Below, piece by piece: positions 26,284 to 35,245 of a DNA stretch of 64,000 bases; position 1 is the stretch's first letter; each line of letters starts with the position of its first letter. The DNA comes from Bog-257 sp963805985. Lineage in GTDB: Bacteria > Acidobacteriota > Terriglobia > Terriglobales > Acidobacteriaceae. The DNA is taken from positions 310,001-374,000 of the forward strand of contig CAWDWG010000001.1 in NCBI GenBank assembly GCA_963805985.1, written 5' to 3'. The notes under the pieces were generated by a model. It was given only the letters and a program-made list of their open reading frames with translations. It made no database searches and had not been told where the DNA came from. A program made the position numbers and the translations under genes.

Positions 26284-27528
26284 GTGAAATCCTTCCGTTC
26301 TCACTTCCATCTCATCTTGCCGGCATTCGCGATGCTATTGCTTGCCTTCGGCGCCGCATGCAAGCGCCAGGACATGACGCATCACGAGTACATGTACGTC
26401 TCCGCGCCGGAGACCAGCCTGCGCGATCGCGTGGCTACTATGTACAACAGGATGGGCACGGTGCACAACGGCGATCGCGTCGAAGTGCTGGAGCACCAGC
26501 GGCGATTTGTCCGCGTCCGCACCGATAGCGGCCAGGAGGGTTGGGTCGAGGAACGCAGCCTGGTGCCGCAGGATATCTATGACGGCTTCCAGAAGCTGGC
26601 GCAGGACAACGCCAGCACGCCGGTCCAAGCCAGGGGAACGACGCGCGCCGAGGTCAATATGCATCTCACCCCGGCCCGCGACGCCGATCATCTTTATCAG
26701 CTCAAAGATGGCGAGAAGGTAGAAGTGCTGAAGCGGGCAACCGCGGACAAGAATGTGGTGAAGCCGAAGCCGGCGCCGCCGGCAACTCCGGCGAAGAGCA
26801 GCAAGTCCAAGGCCAGCACAGCCTCGAAAAGCGGAACGGCGGCGACCAAACCCGTCGTGCCTCCTGCTCCGGCAACCCAAAGTTCTCCATCGGCCCCACC
26901 AGCCTCACCTGCAGGTAGTGAAGTGCCAACTCAGGCTGCCAAAAACCAGCCCCAGCCGCCGAAGCCGGTCATGGAGGACTGGTACCTGGTGCGCAGTTCG
27001 TCCGGCCATGTGGGCTGGGTCCTGTTGCGCATGGTCGATCTCGACGTTCCTCTCGACGTCGCGCAGTATGCCGAAGGCCAGCGCATCATCGGATACTTCG
27101 TTCTCAACAACGTCGACGAGGACGGCAAGCCGCAGCCGCAATATCTCGTCCTGCTGAACGAACCGAAAGACGGCCTGCCCTACGACTACAACCAGATTCG
27201 CGTCTTCACCCGCAATCGCGCGAAGCATCGCTACGAGACCGCCTATCGTGAACACAATCTTGAGGGCTATCTGCCGGTGAGAGTCGGGCATCAGGATTTT
27301 GGGGGCAAGGAGGGCGATCTGCCAACCTTCACCATTCGCGAAAAGATTGATGATGGCCGAATTGTAGAAGAGACGTACAAGCTCAATGGACCGATCGTGC
27401 GTCGCGTGCTCTCGCCGGATGAAGAAGCAGCCGAGAAGGCAAAGCACGAAGCCGCCCTCGCCGCGCGTATGAAGGAACTATCAACCAAGCACGCCGGCCA
27501 GCCGGGCCACAAACACAAGCAGCACTAG
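26284..27528 (+). CDS. lipoprotein with bacterial SH3 domains
   Basis: About 414 residues from the GTG at 26284, which gives a basic n-region, a hydrophobic stretch and a lipobox (FGAAC). A TTG at 26269 is an alternative; neither has a clear ribosome binding site. The first SH3b domain (SLRDRVATMYNRMGTVHNGDRVEVLEHQRRFVRVRT then GWVEERSLV) is followed by a second, partial one split by a long Pro/Ala/Ser/Lys linker (about residues 160-215), ending SSSGHVGWVLLRMVD. The C-terminal 180 residues are of unknown fold. Likely an envelope protein binding peptidoglycan or another wall component. Confidence 0.75.
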   Translation: MKSFRSHFHLILPAFAMLLLAFGAACKRQDMTHHEYMYVSAPETSLRDRVATMYNRMGTVHNGDRVEVLEHQRRFVRVRTDSGQEGWVEERSLVPQDIYDGFQKLAQDNASTPVQARGTTRAEVNMHLTPARDADHLYQLKDGEKVEVLKRATADKNVVKPKPAPPATPAKSSKSKASTASKSGTAATKPVVPPAPATQSSPSAPPASPAGSEVPTQAAKNQPQPPKPVMEDWYLVRSSSGHVGWVLLRMVDLDVPLDVAQYAEGQRIIGYFVLNNVDEDGKPQPQYLVLLNEPKDGLPYDYNQIRVFTRNRAKHRYETAYREHNLEGYLPVRVGHQDFGGKEGDLPTFTIREKIDDGRIVEETYKLNGPIVRRVLSPDEEAAEKAKHEAALAARMKELSTKHAGQPGHKHKQH

Positions 27529-27533
27529 AGCGC

Positions 27534-28748
27534 CTATTTGCTATAGAACTCCGCAATCGCCCCGACCACGCGTTTCTGCTCGTCCTCGCGCAGCTCGGGA
27601 AAAATCGGCAGCGCCAACACTTCCTTCGCGGCGCGCTCCGACTCCGGCAGATCGCCGGCCCGATATCCGAGATAGGCAAAACACTTCTGCAGATGCAGCG
27701 GCACAGGATAGTAGATCTCGCTCCCAATGCCGCGTGCGGTCAGGAATCGCTGCAGCTCATCCCGCCGCCGGGCGCGAATCACAAACTGGTGGTAGATGTG
27801 GTGCGCATCCGGCAGCGTCGCCAGCAGTGCGACAGGAGCTTTCTCGCTCACTCCCGCTGCCTGCGTCCCAACCAGTCCTGCGCCAGCCAGGAGCCCGTGA
27901 TAGCGGCACGCAACGATTCGCCGCTTCTGGTTCCAGTCCTCAAGGTGCTTCAACTTCACGCGCAAGACGGCCGCCTGAATCGCATCCAGCCGGCTGTTCC
28001 AGCCGATCTCTTCGTGGTAATAGCGCTCCCGGCTGCCGTGATTGCGCAACCGGCGCACATGATCAGCCAGCTCTTCATCATCGGTCGTCACGCAGCCGCC
28101 GTCGCCGCAGGCGCTGAGATTTTTTGTCGGATAAAAACTGAAGCCGGCCGCCTTGCCCAGCGCTCCCGCCTTCTTTCCCTTCCACGCCGCGCCGAAGGCC
28201 TGCGCTGCGTCCTCGACAATCGCCACGCCGTATTGCTGGCTCAGTTGGGCAAAGCGATCCATATCGGCGCACTGGCCGTAGAGGTGCACCGGCATCACCG
28301 CACGAATATTTTGGCTGTGGCCACGCTTCAGTGCGTTCTCAACTTTGGCGGGATCGAGGTTCAGCGTCGCCGGGTCGATATCGGCCAATTTCGGATTCGC
28401 TCCACAGCGCACAATCGAGCTCACCGACGCGAAGAAGCTGAACGGCGTGGTGACCACGCCCGTGTCCTCTTCAACGCCGCAAGCTCGCAGGGCCAGCCAC
28501 AACGCGTCCGTCCCTGAAGCGCAGCCCACGCTCGCGCGCACTCCGAGATACTCCGCGGACTCGCGCTCGAAACCCGCCAGCTCTTCCCCGCCGATGAAGT
28601 GCTGGGTAGTAAGTACGCGCTCGATCGCCTGGCCGACCTCGTCCTTGATGCTGGCGTACTGCCGCTTCAAATCGAGCATCGGTACGGGCGCAGTGGCTGC
28701 GACCTCCGGTGATCGGACAGCAGAATCCTCAACCGCTTTCGGTGTCAT
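27534..28748 (-). CDS. DegT/DnrJ/EryC1/StrS family sugar aminotransferase
   Basis: 404 residues. PLP-dependent aminotransferase acting on nucleotide-linked keto sugars, usually for surface polysaccharide or glycoprotein. Key features are GCASGTDALWLAL (phosphate binding), VEDAAQAFGAAWKGK (PLP ring contact) and the Schiff-base lysine K209 in SFYPTKNLSACGDGGCV. The N-terminal LDLKRQYASIKDEV and C-terminal YPVPLHLQ are family hallmarks. It converges on the SH3 lipoprotein gene with only 5 bp between the stops. No sugar biosynthesis neighbours are present, so the substrate is unknown. Confidence 0.92.
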   Translation of the reverse strand: MTPKAVEDSAVRSPEVAATAPVPMLDLKRQYASIKDEVGQAIERVLTTQHFIGGEELAGFERESAEYLGVRASVGCASGTDALWLALRACGVEEDTGVVTTPFSFFASVSSIVRCGANPKLADIDPATLNLDPAKVENALKRGHSQNIRAVMPVHLYGQCADMDRFAQLSQQYGVAIVEDAAQAFGAAWKGKKAGALGKAAGFSFYPTKNLSACGDGGCVTTDDEELADHVRRLRNHGSRERYYHEEIGWNSRLDAIQAAVLRVKLKHLEDWNQKRRIVACRYHGLLAGAGLVGTQAAGVSEKAPVALLATLPDAHHIYHQFVIRARRRDELQRFLTARGIGSEIYYPVPLHLQKCFAYLGYRAGDLPESERAAKEVLALPIFPELREDEQKRVVGAIAEFYSK

Positions 28749-28782
28749 AGTGAAACTTCAATTTTACAGCCCGCAAGCGAAG

Positions 28783-29556
28783 TTATCTCCCCGCAAACAT
28801 GATGTAGTGGCTGGCCGCTCCCATGAAGAACAGCATGGGAAACGACAGCCAGAAGTTCAGCCGCGCGCTCAGAAAACTCAATCTTGCGACCCTGGCTGCT
28901 TCCGCAGGCATCGCCGTGCCCTTGGCAGCGTTCTCGCCGGTCCAGCGAATAATCTTCTTCTGCATGCGCCAGACGATGCCCCACACACTCAACATCATGA
29001 ACCAGCCGATGCCGCCGCCGATCCCAATCGCAAGCGCGCGATTGCTCTCCCACCCCTGCTGATTCAGCGCGAGGAAGACATACGCGGCGCCGACGATGAC
29101 GACAGCCATGATGACAGCGAAGACCGCTCCTTTTCGCAGCACCTCGGCGGGAGACATCAGCAGCCCCATCTGCACCGCAAAGGCGATCGTCCAGATCAGT
29201 ACGAAGCTGCCGATTACACGGCCGGCCGAGGCCGTCTCGCCAGCGGCGATGGCATTCTGCGCATCTACGCCAACGATTCGGTTCCAGTAGCCAAAGCCCG
29301 CCAGCACGGTGACCAGCGAGCTCCAGCGGAACCACCACATCGCCCTGGGCATGAGCTTCGGGACGACGACGCCCCGTTGTTGGCCATCTAGTTCCTGCAG
29401 AAACGGCATGTTCACCAGGTTGAAGAAGTAGAGCAGGCCGATCCAGGTGATTCCGGCCACAAGGTGGATCCAGCGGAGAACGATCAGGACGGCTTGCTCG
29501 CCTCCCGGAAGGTCGATCTGCGGTGCGGCAAGGACAACCGCCCCAAAAGTGCTCAT
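28783..29556 (-). CDS. PuuD-like integral membrane protein (urate hydroxylase N-terminal family)
   Basis: 257 residues from the ATG at 29556, chosen because GGAGG lies 5 nt upstream; the TTG at 29568 is weaker. About seven to eight membrane helices with conserved His and Trp: RWIHLVAGITWIGLLYFFNLVNMPF, PRAMWWFRWSSLVTVLAG and GGGIGWFMMLSVWGIVWRMQKKII. This matches the membrane domain of PuuD. The C-terminal cytochrome c domain of the full PuuD is absent. Many acidobacterial genomes carry this short form; urate oxidation by it is unproven. Confidence 0.75.
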   Translation of the reverse strand: MSTFGAVVLAAPQIDLPGGEQAVLIVLRWIHLVAGITWIGLLYFFNLVNMPFLQELDGQQRGVVVPKLMPRAMWWFRWSSLVTVLAGFGYWNRIVGVDAQNAIAAGETASAGRVIGSFVLIWTIAFAVQMGLLMSPAEVLRKGAVFAVIMAVVIVGAAYVFLALNQQGWESNRALAIGIGGGIGWFMMLSVWGIVWRMQKKIIRWTGENAAKGTAMPAEAARVARLSFLSARLNFWLSFPMLFFMGAASHYIMFAGR

Positions 29557-29821
29557 TCCTGCCTCCAAAAATAAGGTTCTTTCCCAAAAAAACGCATCTT
29601 AATAAACGGGCGAATTCTACATCACAAAGGTTTGTGCTTGTAGGAGTTGTAATCGCTCTCCGGGCGTCTTATCGTAAAGTAGCTGAAAGTAGCTGAAATT
29701 TTCCTGCCGGCGCGTCCGGATTTCCGGCGCGGTGGCAGATTACTATTCTCGACAGACCCTCGGTTCGTGTGGGGCCGCGATCCTTGGGGCTGTGCTGTTT
29801 TTTGCGGTTGGAGAGAGACCT

Positions 29822-30124
29822 ATGGAAAGCAAACCAGCACAGAACATTCAGGACTCATTCCTGAATACTGCCCGCAAAGATAAATCGGTCATCACAATCT
29901 ACCTCCTCAGCGGGGTGAAGCTGACGGGCAGAATTCGCTCATTCGACAAGTATTCGGTCGTTTTGGAGACCAACAACCAGGAGCAGCTCATCTTCAAACA
30001 CGCCATTTCTACGGTGGTGATGTCGCGGAGCTTGCACAGCGAGCGGCATAGCGACGCGCGGCCCATGGTGTCATCCGCTCCCGTCGCCGAGGGAAGCGCA
30101 GCTCCCGCAGCGGCTGAGGAATAA
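29822..30124 (+). CDS. hfq: RNA chaperone Hfq
   Basis: 100 residues from the ATG at 29822, preceded by GGAGAGAG. The Sm1 motif is in ITIYLLSGVKLTGRIRSFDKYSVVL and the Sm2 motif in LIFKHAISTVV. The N-terminus QDSFLNTARKDKSVITIY is typical. Residues 67-100 form a low-complexity Ala/Ser/Pro tail beyond the hexamer core. It promotes small RNA-mRNA pairing. hflX follows 3 bp downstream, the classic hfq-hflX arrangement. Confidence 0.96.
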   Translation: MESKPAQNIQDSFLNTARKDKSVITIYLLSGVKLTGRIRSFDKYSVVLETNNQEQLIFKHAISTVVMSRSLHSERHSDARPMVSSAPVAEGSAAPAAAEE

Positions 30125-30127
30125 TTT

Positions 30128-31579
30128 TTGGGCGTGAGGCGAGGAAGATCCGGAGGCGCTGACGGCTCCTGGCCCACCAGTCGGCATCAACCCGAGCGGG
30201 CTTTTTTGGTTGGAGTGGAGTTTACCTCCCGCCCGGGCCCGAAGCCTGCCTCGCAACGGTCTGAAGACGCGCTTGCCGGCGACGAGCCGGCGTCTCGTAC
30301 GCCTCTTTCCCGCACTGTTCCGCCAATTGCGCGGGCCGCGCGCGATGCAGCTTCGGCTCGCGAGCTTTCCGACTTCGAATCTCAGCCGTTCACACCCGAG
30401 GAATCCCTGGCTGAGTTGCGGGAGCTCACGGCCAGTGCCGGAGCCGGCATCGCCGGAGAGGTTCTGCAGCGGCGTCCCAAGGCCGATCCGGCAACTCTAA
30501 TCGGCAGCGGAAAGGTCGAAGAACTCAAGGGCGCGATCGCGTCTACCTCGTCCGAGCTTGTCATCTTCGATCGCGAGCTCACGCCCTCGCAACAGCGCAA
30601 TCTGGAACGCGAACTCGATGTCCGCGTCATCGACCGCACCCAGCTGATCCTCGACATTTTCGCTCGCCACGCTCGCACGCGGGAAGGCCAGCTGCAGGTA
30701 GAACTGGCGCAACTGCAGTACCTGCTGCCGCGACTGGCCGGCCGCGGCATCGAGATGTCGCAGCTTGGCGGCGGCATCGGCACTAGAGGTCCTGGCGAAA
30801 CTCAGCTCGAAACCGACCGCCGCAAAATCAATCGCCGCATCCGGCATGTCCAGCAGCAGCTGGAGAATGTCCGCCGTATTCGCGGACAACAGCGCCGGAG
30901 GCGGGAATCGGCGCCCATAGCAACCGTGGCCCTCGTTGGCTATACCAACGCCGGCAAGTCGACGCTGTTCAACGCGCTGACCAAAGCGGATGTGCTGGAG
31001 AGCGCCCGCATGTTCGCCACACTGGATCCCACATTGCGGCACATCCAGCTGCCCTCGAAACGTGAAATCGTGCTGTCTGACACTGTGGGATTCATCCGCA
31101 ACCTTCCGCACACTCTCGTTTCTGCGTTTCGAGCGACATTGGAAGAAGTACAGCGAGCCTCGCTTCTATTGCACGTTGCGGATGTGACCAGTCCAGCCGC
31201 CGGCGAGCAGCAGGTCCAGGTAGAAGCTGTTCTGAAGGAACTTGAGGTGCAGGACAAGCCGCGTCTTTATGTGATGAACAAGGTCGATCTGCTATCGGAG
31301 AGAAAGCGGGAGAGCCTTCGCGACTCCGACAATGTGGTACATGTTTCCGCCGCCACTGGCGTCGGTTTAGACGAGCTTCTACAAGCGATCGACGTCCGAA
31401 TCGAAGAAGATCCTATTGAGCGCGTGCGCCTGCGCGTGCCCCAGTCGGAAGGAAAAGTTCTGGCGACGCTTGATGCTAAGTCAGTCGTCCTGTCGCGAAA
31501 ATATCGCGATGGATTTGTCGACCTGGAGGTCCAGGCACCGGAATCGGTGCTGCGCAGAGTGAGGAATTTCCTGGCGTAG
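30128..31579 (+). CDS. hflX: ribosome-associated GTPase HflX
   Basis: About 483 residues. The N-terminal HflX domain (RAFLVGVEF, PATLIGSGKVEEL, FDRELTPSQQRNLE, RTQLILDIFARHARTREGQ) contains the glycine-rich GGGIGTRGPGETQLETDRR. It is followed by a coiled region and a G domain with G1 GYTNAGKST, G3 DTVGFIRNLP and G4 NKVD. It splits stalled ribosomes under stress. Start is uncertain: the TTG at 30128 has GAGGA about 8 nt upstream within the hfq end, and a GTG at 30134 is in frame. An 80-residue N-terminal extension rich in Arg/Pro/Ser precedes the core. Confidence 0.94.
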   Translation: MGVRRGRSGGADGSWPTSRHQPERAFLVGVEFTSRPGPKPASQRSEDALAGDEPASRTPLSRTVPPIARAARDAASARELSDFESQPFTPEESLAELRELTASAGAGIAGEVLQRRPKADPATLIGSGKVEELKGAIASTSSELVIFDRELTPSQQRNLERELDVRVIDRTQLILDIFARHARTREGQLQVELAQLQYLLPRLAGRGIEMSQLGGGIGTRGPGETQLETDRRKINRRIRHVQQQLENVRRIRGQQRRRRESAPIATVALVGYTNAGKSTLFNALTKADVLESARMFATLDPTLRHIQLPSKREIVLSDTVGFIRNLPHTLVSAFRATLEEVQRASLLLHVADVTSPAAGEQQVQVEAVLKELEVQDKPRLYVMNKVDLLSERKRESLRDSDNVVHVSAATGVGLDELLQAIDVRIEEDPIERVRLRVPQSEGKVLATLDAKSVVLSRKYRDGFVDLEVQAPESVLRRVRNFLA

Positions 31580-31580
31580 G

Positions 31581-31991
31581 TTAGGGGCGATGTGGAGGCA
31601 GCGAAAGCAGTTGTAGCCATGCGACTTTCTTGAAGTCTTTCACGTCAGCGGTGACCAGAACATTAGATCTTCCCGCGACAGCTGCTGCAAAGCAGTCGGC
31701 GTAAGGCAGTTTGTACCCCGATTTAAGCTGGGCCGCCGACTCGGTTATGGCTTCGTCAGCGACAACAATTTTCAGCGGCAAAAGACGCACCTGCGCCATG
31801 ACGAGTTGCGCTTCCTTGAAGCTCTTCCGAACGGCGAGAGCGTAATACACCTCGCCCCAGTTGACGACAGACATGAGCAGCGTTGTTCCGCTATCGCGCG
31901 CACGCAGGAACAGGCGTTCCACCACTTCCGCCCCTGGTTGCTCCATTAGAAAACGATAAAGCGCATTCGCATCCAGGACATGGCGCTTCAT
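31581..31991 (-). CDS. vapC: PIN-domain ribonuclease toxin, VapC family
   Basis: 136 residues. Acidic active-site residues of the PIN fold are visible: Asp in HVLDANALY, Glu in NWGEVYYAL, Asp in LPYADCFAAAVA and Asp in VLVTADVKDF. It would cut RNA when unbalanced by its antitoxin. It overlaps the upstream antitoxin gene by 4 nt (ATGA), so the two are translationally coupled. Its end lies 1 bp from the hflX stop, in convergent orientation. Confidence 0.9.
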   Translation of the reverse strand: MKRHVLDANALYRFLMEQPGAEVVERLFLRARDSGTTLLMSVVNWGEVYYALAVRKSFKEAQLVMAQVRLLPLKIVVADEAITESAAQLKSGYKLPYADCFAAAVAGRSNVLVTADVKDFKKVAWLQLLSLPPHRP

Positions 31992-32221
31992 CGAAGCTCA
32001 CGGTCAGGATCGCGTTCCAATTTTGGCGGCATGCCCAGTCGCGCAAAGCTTCCGCGCATACTCCTGATGAACGCGTCTGTGACTGGCTGCAAGATCAGTC
32101 GGCCGTCTTCCTCGACGATGGCAATCTGCGTTCCTGGTTTGATATCGAAGCGATCGCGAAGCTCGGCGGGAATAACAATCTGGCCTTTGGCATTCACAGC
32201 TGCGTATCCGATGTTATCCAT
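31988..32221 (-). CDS. vapB: AbrB/MazE-type antitoxin, VapB family
   Basis: 77 residues from the ATG at 32221; the longer in-frame ORF has no support. The swapped-hairpin DNA-binding domain is YAAVNAKGQIVIPAELRDRFDIKPGTQIAI with VEEDGRLILQPV. The C-terminal RSMRGSFARLGMPP is the usual toxin-binding segment. It overlaps vapC by 4 nt. Such modules normally repress their own promoter, which would lie at 32222-32324. Confidence 0.9.
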   Translation of the reverse strand: MDNIGYAAVNAKGQIVIPAELRDRFDIKPGTQIAIVEEDGRLILQPVTDAFIRSMRGSFARLGMPPKLERDPDRELR

Positions 32222-32324
32222 GGTCGTAGTCCAATTGAATTGTACCCTAAGGACAGAAAAGTAAGAAGGCTGTCGGAAAATACCACCCCGCGGTAGAGGG
32301 ACGGAAATGTTTGCCGGGTTGGCC

Positions 32325-33236
32325 CTACACGACTCTGACGCCCGCATCCGCTTGCTCATGCGCATGGTAGCTGGAGCGCACGAGCGGACCGGATTCGACG
32401 TGACGGAATCCCATCTTCAGCGACTCTTCCTTCAGAAAGCGGAACTCCTCGGGCGGATAGAGCCGCGCAACCGGCAGATGATCCTTCGATGGCCGCAGAT
32501 ATTGGCCGATGGTGAGGATGTCGACCTTGCGATCTGCCAAGTCGCGAAAAACCTCCAACAACTCGTCTGTGCTCTCGCCCAATCCAACCATCACTCCGGT
32601 CTTGGTGGGAATCGCCGGACTCATCTCCTTGGCACGCTCCAGCAGGCGCAAAGTTCGCTCATAGCGAGCACCTGATCGCGCAACTCGATACAGCCGCGGC
32701 ACCGTTTCCGTGTTGTGATTCAGAATGTTCGGCTCGGCATCCATCACGATGCGCAGCGGTTCTTCAAGCCCCTGAAAATCGGGGATCAGCACCTCGACCC
32801 GGCACTCGGGAACGCGCTGGCGAATCTCGCGAATGGTCTCGGCAAAGACGCGGGCGCCACCCACGTTGTCGTCATCGCGATTCACGCTCGTGACCACGGC
32901 AAACTTCAACGCCAGCTTTTCAACCGCTTCAGCAACGCGGCGGGGCTCATCGAAATCGATCGGCTGGGGACGTCCTTTGGGCACCGCACAAAAACCGCAG
33001 CGCCGCGTGCAGAGATTGCCCAGCAGCATGAACGTCGCGGTGTGATGGTTCCAGCATTCGCCGATGTTTGGGCAATGCGCCGACTCGCAAACCGTATGCA
33101 ATTCCAGCTTGCGGGCCAGCATCTTCAGATTGTGGTAATTCTCGCCCATGGGCGCGCGCGCCTTCAGCCACTCCGGCTTGGAAGCCGGCTGGCGCGGGCC
33201 AATGTCAATCTGGACCAGTTCTGCGGCAGTTGCCAT
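32325..33236 (-). CDS. lipA: lipoyl synthase
   Basis: 303 residues. Radical SAM enzyme that inserts two sulfurs into octanoyl groups on lipoyl domains. The auxiliary [4Fe-4S] cluster motif is CESAHCPNIGEC. The radical SAM cluster motif is CTRRCGFC (CxxxCxxC), and the C-terminal RSSYHA supplies the conserved serine. Other signatures: MGENYHNLK, VVTSVNRDD and GQYLRPSKDHLPVARLYPPEEF. No lipB or dehydrogenase genes adjoin it. Normal length and intact. Confidence 0.97.
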   Translation of the reverse strand: MATAAELVQIDIGPRQPASKPEWLKARAPMGENYHNLKMLARKLELHTVCESAHCPNIGECWNHHTATFMLLGNLCTRRCGFCAVPKGRPQPIDFDEPRRVAEAVEKLALKFAVVTSVNRDDDNVGGARVFAETIREIRQRVPECRVEVLIPDFQGLEEPLRIVMDAEPNILNHNTETVPRLYRVARSGARYERTLRLLERAKEMSPAIPTKTGVMVGLGESTDELLEVFRDLADRKVDILTIGQYLRPSKDHLPVARLYPPEEFRFLKEESLKMGFRHVESGPLVRSSYHAHEQADAGVRVV

Positions 33237-33398
33237 GCGGTATTTCTATTGTATCGCGTTGAATAAGATGCCCGCCGGCCCCGGCTGGTCACATCTGCAT
33301 TTAGAATCGTGACCGGGCCATTTCTGCAGTTTCCGGCATCCCCGTCCGCAGTCTGTGCTTCAATCAAAGTTGCAGTACCTGTACGAGGAAACGCACTG

Positions 33399-34022
33399 AT
33401 GCGAAAGTCTGCAATCGCTTTTGTTGCACTCGCCCTCTTCCTAGCCGGGTGCTCGTCCACCACTACCACCGAAAGCAAGCCTGCCGAGTCGGCTCCGAAA
33501 CAATCGCAATACGAAACCGGGCGTGTGGCATTTCAGAAGATGTACATTTCCGCTCGCGAGTGGAAGGCCGATGCCGCTCCCTTCCGCCTGCAGTCGCGCT
33601 TCACCCCCGACGCTCCTGCCTCCCAAGGCAAGGCCGCCGTCTGGCGCGCATCCTTTGCTTCGCCGGCGGGAAACACGTTGAAAACGTTCGTGTGGTCAGG
33701 GTTGGTTGGGCCGGACGCGCCCGAGCAGGGCATCAGTTTTTCTGCTGAAGACAGTTGGAGCCCGACCAACACCTCAACTCGTGTGTTTGAATTCGGGTTT
33801 CTCAAGATCGATAGCGACAAGGCCTACGAAGTTGCGCAGAAGAACGGCGGACAAAAGCTGACCGCGAAAGATCCCAGGCAGCCGATTTTCTTTATGTTGG
33901 ATTGGGATGGGGCGAAAAGCCAGCTCGTCTGGCACGTGATCTATGGAGCCAGCCAGGATGACGCGAAGTTGCGGATCGCCGTCAACGCTTCGACCGGCGA
34001 GTTTCTACGCGTGGAGAAGTAA
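33399..34022 (+). CDS. lipoprotein of unknown function
   Basis: 207 residues from the ATG at 33399, with GAGGAA about 9 nt upstream. Lipoprotein signal peptide MRKSAIAFVALALFLAGC with lipobox LAGC, followed by a Thr/Ser/Glu-rich linker. The remaining domain (KMYISAREWKADAAPFRLQS, AVWRASFASPAGNTLKTFVWSG, WHVIYGAS, LRIAVNASTGEFLRVEK) ends in a PepSY-like strand pattern. No enzyme motif seen. Transcription probably ends at the hairpin at 34028-34058. Confidence 0.75.
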   Translation: MRKSAIAFVALALFLAGCSSTTTTESKPAESAPKQSQYETGRVAFQKMYISAREWKADAAPFRLQSRFTPDAPASQGKAAVWRASFASPAGNTLKTFVWSGLVGPDAPEQGISFSAEDSWSPTNTSTRVFEFGFLKIDSDKAYEVAQKNGGQKLTAKDPRQPIFFMLDWDGAKSQLVWHVIYGASQDDAKLRIAVNASTGEFLRVEK

Positions 34023-34027
34023 GCTGT

Positions 34028-34058
34028 TGCCCGGCGGTGGCTCGCCTAGCCGGGCAAT
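34028..34058. terminator. hairpin between convergent genes
   Basis: Perfect 9-bp stem TTGCCCGGC / GCCGGGCAA around a 13-nt loop, 6 bp after the stop at 34022 and about 25 bp before the convergent stop at 34084. The following U-tract is short (ATTTC), so it may be a weak or bidirectional terminator. Confidence 0.55.
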
Positions 34059-34083
34059 TTCGGCCAGATGCCAGGGGATCAGG

Positions 34084-34422
34084 CTATTTCGCCGGATTCC
34101 ACCCCACCCACACCGGAATACCTTTATCGTCGCGCAACGTGACTGCATTTTTGCCCACGACGATCTCGCGCGCCAGGATCTGCTCTTCGGCTACGTTGAG
34201 CGCCTTCGCTCCAGTTATCAGCACCTGGTCGCCGACTGCGAAGGAGGTGTCCATTTCTTTCAGGAATGCCGCCGGAGCCACGCGAACCAGCACGGTTGCG
34301 GTATCGGTCTTCACAACCAGATAGATTCCTTCGGAGTTGCCGGGCACTTCGCGAACCTCTGCGACCACGCCCTTAATCTTCACTTCATTCGCTAAATCGT
34401 ATTTCGGGCCGGTATCCTTCAC
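34084..34422 (-). CDS. small beta-rich protein, OB-fold/MamX-like candidate
   Basis: 112 residues from a GTG at 34422. EVKIKGVVAEVREVPG, IYLVVKTDTATVLVRVAPAAFL, FAVGDQVLITGAKAL, ILAREIVVGKNAVTLRDDKGIPVW form a strand pattern resembling small OB-like exported proteins common in Acidobacteria. Those normally begin with a signal peptide, which is absent here. In frame upstream there is only a short TACGSGLAQR segment after a stop, so the N-terminus may have been lost or shifted. Confidence 0.55.
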   Translation of the reverse strand: MKDTGPKYDLANEVKIKGVVAEVREVPGNSEGIYLVVKTDTATVLVRVAPAAFLKEMDTSFAVGDQVLITGAKALNVAEEQILAREIVVGKNAVTLRDDKGIPVWVGWNPAK

Positions 34423-34562
34423 TCTCTGAGCAAGCCCACTTCCGCAAGCTGTGCCTCAGAGCAATCCGCCTACTCACTTCCTGGCGATAGTTTTGACGCC
34501 ATCTTGCTCCCAAATTGTTTCGATCTCAAGCTCAAACGTAGTCCCTCACGACCCAGCCTGCA

Positions 34563-35234
34563 GTGAGAGCGCTCACATGCGGGCGTGACTACCCGCCGTC
34601 CCGCCCAAGCCGCGCCGTCCTGCGCCGGAGTGGTCGGCGTGGCCAGCGTCATGGCCCGGGCGGCTGTTTTGGTGATTTTCCGATTTACCTGCCGATAATC
34701 CCATGCTGCGGTGGCGGTGGGGGCGGCGGAGGTGGTGGCGGAGGTGGTGGCGGCGGACAGCCGCCAAGTCAGCCTCCGGCTCAGCAGCCGATCAATTTCC
34801 CGAACGAGACCCTCGGCTTGCCCAACGGCTTCCCGATGCATCCTTGGGGAATCTGGAGCTCGATCGTGCCGTCTGCAGACTGCGGCGACTTGGGACCATG
34901 CCCATTCGGGTTTGTTGGGGGGGGGCCACCAGGCAGTCCTGGCTGGTGGCAACAGTTCACGCACTGGCTGTCCAGCCAATATTATGGATACTGGCCGAAG
35001 AAAGATGCCACCGTGAACGTCTGTTCTCAATTTCACGGTTTGAACGGTCAACCGCTTTCGCGAATTGGTCAAGAAGCTGGACCCAATCCCTACAACCCAA
35101 ACGGCGGTCAGCAAGCTTGGATTGACTTTCAGGACTCATATGTGGATAAATGCGTCAGCATGGGGGGCACTCCAGTTTGCTCAGCTAACGCGGGAATCTA
35201 TGGCCCCCAAGCATTTTGCCAGTGCTGCAAGTAA
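34563..35234 (+). CDS. Gly-run, Cys-rich protein of unknown function
   Basis: The believable part starts around residue 40 (FPIYLPIIPCC), followed by a run of about 16 glycines, a Pro/Gln segment, and an aromatic-rich C-terminus with Cys pairs (DCGDLGPCPFG, CVSMGGTPVC, FCQCCK). The GTG start at 34563 is uncertain because the first 40 residues are Arg/Pro-rich and could be non-coding. It may be the truncated end of a larger surface or RHS-like protein. A lipoprotein gene starts 11 bp downstream. Composition differs from the neighbours. Confidence 0.4.
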   Translation: MRALTCGRDYPPSRPSRAVLRRSGRRGQRHGPGGCFGDFPIYLPIIPCCGGGGGGGGGGGGGGGGQPPSQPPAQQPINFPNETLGLPNGFPMHPWGIWSSIVPSADCGDLGPCPFGFVGGGPPGSPGWWQQFTHWLSSQYYGYWPKKDATVNVCSQFHGLNGQPLSRIGQEAGPNPYNPNGGQQAWIDFQDSYVDKCVSMGGTPVCSANAGIYGPQAFCQCCK

Positions 35235-35245
35235 TGGAGGATACG